Assembly (NCBI GenBank): GCA_913056345.1
Contig: CAJXMH010000014.1
Span: 1 to 64,000, forward strand
From: an uncultured Flavobacteriales bacterium
Lineage (GTDB): Bacteria > Bacteroidota > Bacteroidia > Flavobacteriales_E > Vicingaceae
Length of the DNA: 64,000 nt
Direction of reading: 5' to 3'
Part shown: positions 53,804-61,236 of the stretch, piece after piece
Layout of the letters: every line of letters begins with the position of its first letter
Numbering within the stretch: the stretch's first letter is position 1
Program-made: the position numbers and the translations under genes
The notes under the pieces: model-generated
Databases searched by the model: none
What the model saw: only the letters and a program-made list of their open reading frames with translations
Told to the model about the DNA's origin: nothing

Positions 53804-55747
53804 ATGGAATTTAAAGCCGGAGAATTACTAAAGCAAATAGAATATCCTCAAGATTTGAGAGAACGCTTTGACACAAGTGATCTACCTCAAATATCAAAAG
53901 AATTAAGAGACTTTATTATTGATCTTGTTTCTGTTAAAGGAGGTCATTTCGGCGCCAGTCTAGGTGTTATTGAACTCACCGTAGCCTTGCACTATGTTTT
54001 CAATACACCTGACGATCAAATTGTGTGGGATGTTGGACATCAAGCTTATGGTCACAAGATCTTAACAGGTAGAAGAAATATTTTTCACACCAACAGAAAG
54101 TACAAAGGCATAAGTGGTTTTCCAAAAAGAAGCGAAAGCGAATATGATACTTTTGGGGTAGGACATAGTTCTACTTCTATCTCTGCCGCTTTGGGAATGG
54201 CGGTTGGGTCTAGACTCCAAAAAGAATTAGAGAGACAGCACATTGCCGTAATTGGTGACGGAGCTATGACAGCAGGACTTGCTTTTGAAGGATTGAATCA
54301 TGGTGGGGTTGAAGATTCCAATATGCTCGTAGTCTTGAATGACAACTGCATGTCAATCGACCCTAATGTCGGAGCACTAAAAGAGTACCTTACTGACATT
54401 ACAACTTCACACACCTATAATAAGGTGAAAGACGAAGTTTGGACACTCTTGGGGAAAATTTCCAAGTTCGGTCCTAATGCTCAAGCTATTGTTCAAAAAG
54501 TTGAGAATGGTATAAAATCAGCCATGTTGAAGCAAAGCAACATGTTTGAATCCTTAAATTTTAGATATTTTGGACCAATAGATGGCCATGATGTAACACA
54601 TTTGGTAGAAGTCTTAAAAGATCTGAAGGACATTCCAGGTCCTAAAATCCTTCACATTCTTACCACTAAAGGCAAGGGCTATGAACTTGCCGAAAAAGAC
54701 CAAACAAAGTGGCACGCTCCGGGGCTTTTCAATAAAGAAACGGGTGAAATCATTAAGGTAACGCCCAAAAGCCCTCAACCACCAAAATACCAGCAAGTTT
54801 TTGGTCATTCCATAGTTGAGTTAGCCGAAAAAAATGAAAAGATTGTGGGAATTACTCCTGCGATGCCATCAGGAAGCTCATTAAACATCATGATGGAAGC
54901 AATGCCTGATCGTGCTTTTGACGTAGGAATTGCAGAGCAACATGCCGTAACTTTTTCTGCCGGTCTTGCTACAAGAGGAATGATTCCATTTTGCAACATC
55001 TATTCTTCTTTTATGCAAAGGGCTTACGACCAAGTTATTCACGATGTAGCATTGCAAAAATTGCCCGTTATCTTTTGCCTAGACCGCGCAGGGATTGCGG
55101 GAGCGGATGGACCAACTCACCATGGAGCTTACGACTTAGCCTACATGCGTTGTGTACCGAATATGATTGTTTCTGCCCCAATGAATGAGGAAGAACTTAG
55201 AGATTTAATGTACACTGCTCAAGGTGATAATTATGGCCCATTTTGTATTCGCTACCCAAGAGGTCAGGGAGTGATGCCTTCATGGAAAACACCTTTCAAA
55301 AAAATAAAGATTGGAGAAGGACGAAAGGTTAAGTCAGGTAATGATGTAGCTATTCTTAGTATTGGCCATATTGGTAATTATGCTCTAAAAGCAGCACAAA
55401 ACCTCGCGGAAGAAGACATTAGCGTAGCACATTATGATATGCGATTCGTTAAACCTTTAGACGAAATGTTGTTACACGAGGTATTTAGCAAATTTGATAA
55501 AGTAGTAACAGTAGAAGATGGCTGCCTACAAGGTGGCTTAGGAAGTGCGATCTTAGAATTTATGGTTGATCATGGCTATCAATCACAGGTAAAACGCTTA
55601 GGAATTCCGGATAAGGTAATTGAACATGGATCACAAGACCAACTCTACACAGAATGTGGCTATGATACCCCTGCGATAGAAAAAACGGTTAAGGAATTGA
55701 TTGTTGAGAATGAAGGTAAAAAAAGCGATAATAAAGCTTTTGCCTAG
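53804..55747 (+). CDS. dxs: 1-deoxy-D-xylulose-5-phosphate synthase
   Basis: This 647-residue thiamine-dependent enzyme condenses pyruvate and glyceraldehyde-3-phosphate, the first step of the MEP isoprenoid route, and its product also feeds pdxJ. The TPP fold includes DVGHQAYGHKILTGR (about 73-87), GDGAMTAGLAFEGLN (about 149-163) and the Mg Asp/Asn NDNCMSIDPN. The central half holds DVGIAEQHAVTFSAGLA and AGIAGADGPTHHGAYD, then a transketolase C-terminal domain. Length is normal. It has its own promoter and a bidirectional terminator behind. Confidence 0.97.
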   Translation: MEFKAGELLKQIEYPQDLRERFDTSDLPQISKELRDFIIDLVSVKGGHFGASLGVIELTVALHYVFNTPDDQIVWDVGHQAYGHKILTGRRNIFHTNRKYKGISGFPKRSESEYDTFGVGHSSTSISAALGMAVGSRLQKELERQHIAVIGDGAMTAGLAFEGLNHGGVEDSNMLVVLNDNCMSIDPNVGALKEYLTDITTSHTYNKVKDEVWTLLGKISKFGPNAQAIVQKVENGIKSAMLKQSNMFESLNFRYFGPIDGHDVTHLVEVLKDLKDIPGPKILHILTTKGKGYELAEKDQTKWHAPGLFNKETGEIIKVTPKSPQPPKYQQVFGHSIVELAEKNEKIVGITPAMPSGSSLNIMMEAMPDRAFDVGIAEQHAVTFSAGLATRGMIPFCNIYSSFMQRAYDQVIHDVALQKLPVIFCLDRAGIAGADGPTHHGAYDLAYMRCVPNMIVSAPMNEEELRDLMYTAQGDNYGPFCIRYPRGQGVMPSWKTPFKKIKIGEGRKVKSGNDVAILSIGHIGNYALKAAQNLAEEDISVAHYDMRFVKPLDEMLLHEVFSKFDKVVTVEDGCLQGGLGSAILEFMVDHGYQSQVKRLGIPDKVIEHGSQDQLYTECGYDTPAIEKTVKELIVENEGKKSDNKAFA

Positions 55748-55771
55748 ATAACAGCTTCCAAACTAAAGCAC

Positions 55772-55804
55772 AAAAAAGTCCGAGTTAGTAAACTCGGACT
55801 TTTT
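55772..55804. terminator. Bidirectional terminator behind dxs
   Basis: AAAAAAGTCCGAGTT-AGTA-AACTCGGACTTTTT forms a perfect 10-base GC stem with A and T runs on both sides. It can end dxs (plus) and the DUF3332 transcript (minus). Confidence 0.88.
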
Positions 55805-55824
55805 ATTTTCAAGTAAAACCCTAC

Positions 55825-56388
55825 TTAATTGCTAGCAAGATCTAAGTATAAATTTTCATTCTTATCCTTAAGGGCAAGGTTATCTAGGCTATTTAGATCA
55901 AAGGTTTTAACTCCTAAAGCAGTATGAAAGTCTACCTCATTTTCTTTGATAGTCATTAGTTCAACTTCATCTCCTTCCTTAGCAAAACTCCAACTGCTTT
56001 TTTCTTCTGAGAAAAGCATATTACCAAGGTCTTCAAGTCCCGCAGGTGTAAGTTTCTGAAACTTCATCTGGTTCTTTGTGGCAGTTAATTTATAAGTTTC
56101 TCCTTTAAAAGTCATGAGCTACTCTTCAAATTCTCCTTCATTCATGGCAATAGGGTTGGAACCGGTCCAAAACTCAAGCAAGTTGAAAATGATCAAATCT
56201 AAAAATCCTGCAATCCCATAGACAGGAACAATGTTTAGTACGTAAAAAAGTAAAGTTTTCACGAACTTATTATCTGAAGCACCATCATTGAATTCATATA
56301 CCTTCTTAACTAAGGTAAAAGAGCCAAAGCAGCCTGTTTGGGTTATCATAATTGAAGCGGCAACTGCCGTAAAAAGTAATTTTCGCAT
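55825..56388 (-). pseudogene. DUF3332 lipoprotein gene split by an in-frame TAG
   Basis: Two frames (89 codons at 56119-56388; 96 at 55825-56115) are in the same reading frame, separated only by TAG (56119-56121) and CTC. The first half has a lipoprotein signal ending in QTGC and the DUF3332 block FVKTLLFYVLNIVPVYGIAG, then EFWTGSNPI. The second half (MTFKGETYKL, WSFAKEGDEVELM) matches the usual C-terminal half of that family, as I recall it. The full 187 codons are the family's normal length. The gene is therefore interrupted by one substitution, unless the stop is a sequencing or assembly error, or the second half is restarted at its ATG. Confidence 0.75.
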
Positions 56389-56658
56389 AAAATTTAGTTT
56401 AATTGTTTGAATCTTAAATGTAGGAAAAGTAAAAATCAGAAACCGAGAAAAGCAAACTAGCTTTTTAACAATTTGGTTTCCTTCTGTAGCTGATTGCAGA
56501 GAAACGCAAAAAATTAACTTTCAAATCTTGAAGTCTACTTATGTTCTTTTCAAACGGAACAATGGCTGAACAAAAAATATTTAGGCCACAAAGCTCTTCT
56601 AGAACATATTCCCTAAAACCAAATATTGCTTTACATTTACCGCCTGAAACAAGAATCA

Positions 56659-57405
56659 ATGAGTTTAAAACAAGAACTTCGATCTCAAGGAGACTTTTTA
56701 TTTAAGTACCGCAGCTACCTTCCAATTATCATCATTCTAGTTGGAATTGGTGTTTACGTTCAAAATGTGATGCAAAATGAATTGCTAACAGGGCAAACAG
56801 CCGAGTTTTACAAACTTGCATGTTTAGGAGTCTGCTTGATCGGCCAGTATATTCGTGCTCACGCCATTGGACATGCCGCAGCCAACACATCTGGAAGAAA
56901 CACCACTGTTGGCCAAGTGGCTGACACAGTAAATACTTCTGGTTGGTATTCTATCTGCCGGCACCCTTTATACGTTGGGAACTTTTTTATGTGGCTTGGC
57001 ATTGCAGGCTTTACCCAAGAGCCATGGTTTTTAGTGGCCTTCGTTTTTATTTACTGGGTCTATTACGAAAGGATCATGTTCGCTGAGGAGATATTTCTGA
57101 TCGAAAAGTATGGCAAAGAATACACGAATTGGTCTGCTCATACTCCTGCTTTTTGGCCTAAATTCTCTCAGTGGAAAAAGCCCATTTATCCCTTTTCGTG
57201 GGCGAAGATCATTCGTCAGGAAAAAAGTGGGTTATTAAACCTTTTCTTGGTGCTTTTCATTTTTGAAGTAATTGGAAGCTACATCAACTCAGGAGAATTA
57301 CTGGATATGCAGCCCTATTGGTATTACTTTTTTATTGCTGCGATTGTCTGGTATATTTTAATCAAAACCTTGGAAAAGACTACCAATTTATTTGAAGGTA
57401 GATAG
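56659..57405 (+). CDS. Isoprenylcysteine/phospholipid methyltransferase-like membrane protein
   Basis: From the ATG at 56659 the product has 248 residues. It has five or six membrane helices, with CRHPLYVGNFFMWLG (about 98-112) and YYERIMFAEEIFLIEKYG (about 134-151). RHP and the following EE are the SAM-binding and catalytic landmarks of the ICMT/PEMT-like family. Bacterial members methylate lipids or small substrates rather than prenylated proteins; the substrate is unknown. An upstream start at 56626 would add 11 residues without support. It is monocistronic. Confidence 0.85.
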   Translation: MSLKQELRSQGDFLFKYRSYLPIIIILVGIGVYVQNVMQNELLTGQTAEFYKLACLGVCLIGQYIRAHAIGHAAANTSGRNTTVGQVADTVNTSGWYSICRHPLYVGNFFMWLGIAGFTQEPWFLVAFVFIYWVYYERIMFAEEIFLIEKYGKEYTNWSAHTPAFWPKFSQWKKPIYPFSWAKIIRQEKSGLLNLFLVLFIFEVIGSYINSGELLDMQPYWYYFFIAAIVWYILIKTLEKTTNLFEGR

Positions 57406-57410
57406 AAAAC

Positions 57411-59000
57411 TTACTTTTTGATGACCCATTCGATCTCTTGGTCCCAGTTGGCTCTTATGGTAATCTTCCCTTCATAAATGAAGACTTTCTCAGCTTGTCT
57501 TTTTTTACTAAAGTCTCCAGTATCCCATTGTTGATTTCGATTCTCATCAACTATCAACTTCAAGCCATAAGCTCCTGCCTTCAAATTGCTGAAAGAGGCT
57601 TTGTTATCCTGTAACTGCAATTGCCTTAAAACGTTTTGGTCTCTGCCCAACAATTGAATCAATAGCGGAATAGAATCAGTGTAATTAACTGTTAAATACA
57701 AATTACCGTAACTCTTAGCCGAATTCAGACCAAACTGCATACTTAAGGTATCATGGCTGGTCCCGAAAAGATCATTCACTGCACCTGGCAAAAGCTGCAA
57801 CATATAGGTGCTATCAGTTTCAAACTCATGTTTCACTATTACTTGCTGTGGACGCAGCGAATCAATCTCGTAGTCAGCTGCCAACAAGGTAGAATCGGCT
57901 TTACGCAATTGAATCAGACTGTCGGTAATGGTTTTTAAAGGTCGGCTAAAGTTCAATTGAACAGCTTTGTAATAAGGATGCTTACCTTCAGGCTTGCCAA
58001 TTAATTTCAACGTTCTATTATCCAAAGTGTCAAACTTTAGACCAATAGTGTCTACGTAACCAAAAGAAGTAGCAAGTATCATGTCAGATTTGTAAGCACT
58101 ATCAACCTCAAACCAAAGTAAAAGTGAATCCCTTCCTTTGCTTATTTCATGATGCAGCAGATAAGTACTATCAGCTTTTTCCACAAATGAAAACGTTAGA
58201 GAATCGATCTTTCGGTTAAAAACAAGCACATTGAGTGCAGCCGATTCTTTTTGACTCTTTACAAACTGTTGTTCACGATCTTCTAGAAAGGAATACAAGC
58301 GTAAACTATCCATTTTTGAATTTAAACGAATTGCACTATCCAAAAAAGCGACTTTTTCATCAGGTTTATCAAAGAGGTAATTGGTGTTTTCGTCGCTGAG
58401 CGAAAAAACACTGTAAGTCCCTTCTTTTAAATTCCTAAGCTTAAAACTACCGTCTTCATTTGTTCTACTAACGTATTTAGGTATTTGCTTGTACGGAAGA
58501 GAATCTAAGTTGCTAGTGTCATACAAGACAACCAAGGCGTCTTTAACCACCTCTTTGGTAAAGGCATCAACCAATCTTCCATTGAGTTGAAGCGTATCAA
58601 TAACATTACCTGTAGAAAACACATATTGAAAGTCTTTGAGTGGATTTGACTCCCTGTAGTCAACAATTGCATCACCAAAGTTTAAAACGTAAGTGGTATT
58701 GGCTTTAAGGGTGTCTTGAATTTCAATGCGAAGTGTTTTCCCTTTAACCGTAGTCTCCAAATCGTATTTTAAAGGTGGTGAGGTAAGCAATTGCTGGTTG
58801 AGTTGCTTTAGGCTAATAAACTCATCAAATTCAATCTCTATCGGCTCAGCTTGATAATTCAGTTGTTCTTGAGGCGGTTGAATGGTTAAAATCTCAGGTG
58901 GAGTTTCATCTCTTGTTCCACCTGTTGGAGCTACTTGTTGAGCGCAAGCATAAAAAAAGAGCGCAAAAACTCCGAAAATTCTTAAAGCAGCTTTACGCAT
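57411..59000 (-). CDS. Lipoprotein with bacterial Ig-like (Big_5) N-terminal domain
   Basis: This 529-residue protein has a lipoprotein signal ending in LFFYAC (Cys about 19). A Big_5/SbsA-type Ig domain (about 30-130) contains PTGGTRDETPPEIL, EIEFDEFISLKQLN and NTTYVLNFGDAIVD. A carboxypeptidase-regulatory-like domain follows (about 134-205; GRLVDAFTKEVVKDALV, FKLRNLKEGTYSVFSL), then beta-rich repeats. It is an outer-membrane lipoprotein, common in Bacteroidota; the function is unknown. It overlaps the upstream GAF gene by 8 bases and is the last gene of a comF-fRMsr-lipoprotein run. Confidence 0.85.
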   Translation of the reverse strand: MRKAALRIFGVFALFFYACAQQVAPTGGTRDETPPEILTIQPPQEQLNYQAEPIEIEFDEFISLKQLNQQLLTSPPLKYDLETTVKGKTLRIEIQDTLKANTTYVLNFGDAIVDYRESNPLKDFQYVFSTGNVIDTLQLNGRLVDAFTKEVVKDALVVLYDTSNLDSLPYKQIPKYVSRTNEDGSFKLRNLKEGTYSVFSLSDENTNYLFDKPDEKVAFLDSAIRLNSKMDSLRLYSFLEDREQQFVKSQKESAALNVLVFNRKIDSLTFSFVEKADSTYLLHHEISKGRDSLLLWFEVDSAYKSDMILATSFGYVDTIGLKFDTLDNRTLKLIGKPEGKHPYYKAVQLNFSRPLKTITDSLIQLRKADSTLLAADYEIDSLRPQQVIVKHEFETDSTYMLQLLPGAVNDLFGTSHDTLSMQFGLNSAKSYGNLYLTVNYTDSIPLLIQLLGRDQNVLRQLQLQDNKASFSNLKAGAYGLKLIVDENRNQQWDTGDFSKKRQAEKVFIYEGKITIRANWDQEIEWVIKK

Positions 59001-59487
59001 CCCAATCTTGTTTTTTTAAGATGGCACTTAGCTTCTCCAAGTAGTGCTGATCGATGTGATCGAAATGAGCCAGGTGTTCGCTGTCAACATCTAAAACCCC
59101 AGCTAGCTTATTTTCTTGACTGAACAAAGGCACTACAATTTCTGATCGACTTGCTGCGCTGCATGCGATGTGACCCTCAAAAGTGCTTACATCTTTAACG
59201 ATTATAGTAGATTTATTACTTGCCACCTTTCCACAAACTCCTTGGCCTAGTGCAATTCTTGTGCAAGCTAAAGGCCCTTGAAAAGGCCCAAGTACAAGCT
59301 CCTCTTGCTTGATCAAGTAAAATCCTACCCACCAAAATTCAAAAACTGTTTTCAGTACAGCAGATACATTTGCCAAATTAGCGATCAAGTCAGTCTCCCC
59401 TTCAAGCAAGGCTTTTAGCTGAGGCAGTAAGTCTTGGTATTTCTCCTCTTTTGAGGCCTCAGGGTTGAATGCTATACTTTCTGACAT
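58993..59487 (-). CDS. msrC: Free methionine-(R)-sulfoxide reductase (GAF domain)
   Basis: This 164-residue GAF-domain enzyme has three Cys at 75, 85 and 109 (CTRIALGQGVC, then HIAC). Their spacing of 10 and 24 is the same as E. coli fRMsr Cys84/94/118. Neighbouring WWVGFYL (about 52-58) and VLDVDSE are typical. It reduces free Met-R-O with electrons from thioredoxin. It sits 27 bases behind comF and overlaps the Ig-like lipoprotein gene. Confidence 0.94.
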   Translation of the reverse strand: MSESIAFNPEASKEEKYQDLLPQLKALLEGETDLIANLANVSAVLKTVFEFWWVGFYLIKQEELVLGPFQGPLACTRIALGQGVCGKVASNKSTIIVKDVSTFEGHIACSAASRSEIVVPLFSQENKLAGVLDVDSEHLAHFDHIDQHYLEKLSAILKKQDWDA

Positions 59488-59514
59488 CTCACAAAAATAC
59501 AGATTGCCGCCTGC

Positions 59515-60195
59515 TTATTGACTTATTGCCAGACTAAGAAAGCTAAGTTTTACGCCTTCAATTTTTAGCAATTCTTGGGCGCAAGCTTCAGCGGTTGAAC
59601 CAGTAGTCAAGACATCATCAATCAAAAGCAGATGCTTGTTTTGAAGGTTTTCAGTTTCTTGTAAAGCAAATGAGGCGGAAACATTCTCCCAGCGCTTAAA
59701 CCTTCCTTTGCGCGTTTGTGAGGCAGTATTCATCTCTTTCTTGATCACATCGCTTCGTAGCTGTAGGCCACTTCTTGACTCAAGCCCTTTAGCCAAATAG
59801 AAACTTTGGTTGTAGCCGCGCTTTTTCTCTTTCAAAGGATGAATCGGAACTGGCACTGCATAATCTATTCCTGCAAAAAAGTCTGTTTGTTGCAATTCCT
59901 GAGCCATCAAACCTCCCATGGTTAAGCCAATCTCTTTCTTCCCTTTATATTTCAATTGATGCAAAATAGCTTGTACACTACCCTTTTTCTGAAAAAGTAA
60001 ATAAGCAGTAACTCGTTGAAAAGGGACTCTAGACCAAAACACTTTAGAAGCTTGGTTTTCTATTTGATCAAATTGAGGCATACGTGGCAGTTTGTGCCGG
60101 CAAGCAAGGCAAAGATGATCAAGCTTTCCTGTCATTGACTCTCCGCAAGCCACACATACCTTTGGGAAGAACAAATTAGTCAGTGCCTCAATCAT
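59515..60195 (-). CDS. comF: ComF-family phosphoribosyltransferase-like protein
   Basis: This 226-residue protein has an N-terminal zinc ribbon CVACGESMTGKLDHLCLAC (about 14-32). The PRTase domain ends in LLIDDVLTTGSTAEAC (about 191-206), the PRPP-binding loop. ComF/GntX proteins take part in DNA uptake and related DNA processes. No other competence gene is adjacent. It leads the run with fRMsr and the lipoprotein gene, and is divergent from the coiled-coil gene. Confidence 0.93.
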   Translation of the reverse strand: MIEALTNLFFPKVCVACGESMTGKLDHLCLACRHKLPRMPQFDQIENQASKVFWSRVPFQRVTAYLLFQKKGSVQAILHQLKYKGKKEIGLTMGGLMAQELQQTDFFAGIDYAVPVPIHPLKEKKRGYNQSFYLAKGLESRSGLQLRSDVIKKEMNTASQTRKGRFKRWENVSASFALQETENLQNKHLLLIDDVLTTGSTAEACAQELLKIEGVKLSFLSLAISQ

Positions 60196-60268
60196 CTTCC
60201 TAAATTAGTAAAAAGCCCGCTAGCAGGAATAAATCGCTTGCTCGCTAGCCTATAACTTGGCATAAAAC

Positions 60269-60276
60269 TATATTTG
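60269..60276 (+). promoter_or_regulatory. -7 box of the coiled-coil membrane protein gene
   Basis: TATATTTG, 15 bases before the ATG at 60292, matches TAnnTTTG and supports that start. Confidence 0.45.
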
Positions 60277-60291
60277 CAAAAACCATTCTAC

Positions 60292-61233
60292 ATGTCGAAA
60301 GAAGAAGGACGTAAGTCACTCGAAACAAGCCTAGAGCAAACCAAGAACATCAACCGCATTCTCATCATCATCATCGTGATTTTGTCATTGGTTTTGGGAA
60401 TCACCCTTTGGCAATTTTTTGATCTTCGTAAAACAGTTGACCAAAAAGGCACTGAAATTGAGCTACTCGGAGACGAAAGAGGAGAATTGCAATCTGAGCT
60501 TGAAGACATGCTGACCGAGTTTGACAGTTTGGAAACCGATAATGATTCAATGAAAGTAGAGCTTTCTCAACGCAGATTAGAGGTGGAAGAACTGCTTGAT
60601 AAAGTAAAAGACAAAGATTTTGCTATTTACAAACTACGAAAGGAGACCAAAACCCTTAGAACCATTATGAAAGGTTATGTGGTGACCATTGACTCAATCA
60701 ATACTTTAAATGTAGGCTTGCGAAAGGAAAATGCTGAAGTAAAAGAAACCCTTTCAAAAGAGCGTTCTAGATCACAAAAACTGCAAAAAAGCAATGAAAA
60801 TCTTTCAAGTAAGGTTGAACTGGCAAGCAGGTTAGACATTAGCAGCGTAAGGGTTTTTGGAGTTAAGGTTAAACGTGACATGACAGGCAAAGAAACAGAC
60901 CGAGCGCGCAGAACAGATAAGTTAAGGGTATGCTTTACCTTAGATGAAAACAAAGTAGCCAAAGCGGGTAAAAAGGACCTTCACATCCGAATTGTTGCCC
61001 CTGATGGTGTATTACTCACTCCTGGTTATGGTGATGAATACCGCTTTGAGTTTAACGGCACTAAAGGATATTTCTCTGACAAGGAAACCATTGATTATCA
61101 AAAACAAGCCATGGAGGTTTGTATGGATTGGGCGAAGCCTACAGAAGATTATGAAGTACTTGAGGGTGAGTACAACATTTTCCTTTATGCAGAGGATTAT
61201 GAGATTGCCAAAACTACTTATGAACTAAGGTAG
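60292..61233 (+). CDS. Single-pass membrane protein with long periplasmic coiled coil
   Basis: From the ATG at 60292 the product has 313 residues. One membrane helix (about 23-43, ILIIIIVILSLVLGITLW) is followed by a heptad-rich coiled coil (about 44-185) in three segments. A compact C-terminal domain follows (about 185-313; DISSVRVFGVKVK, LRVCFTLDENKVAK, HIRIVAPDGVLL). I recognise this as a conserved Bacteroidota membrane protein but not its function. It faces the large outer-membrane protein gene convergently with 3 bases between stops, hinting at no shared transcript. Confidence 0.7.
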   Translation: MSKEEGRKSLETSLEQTKNINRILIIIIVILSLVLGITLWQFFDLRKTVDQKGTEIELLGDERGELQSELEDMLTEFDSLETDNDSMKVELSQRRLEVEELLDKVKDKDFAIYKLRKETKTLRTIMKGYVVTIDSINTLNVGLRKENAEVKETLSKERSRSQKLQKSNENLSSKVELASRLDISSVRVFGVKVKRDMTGKETDRARRTDKLRVCFTLDENKVAKAGKKDLHIRIVAPDGVLLTPGYGDEYRFEFNGTKGYFSDKETIDYQKQAMEVCMDWAKPTEDYEVLEGEYNIFLYAEDYEIAKTTYELR

Positions 61234-61236
61234 TTG

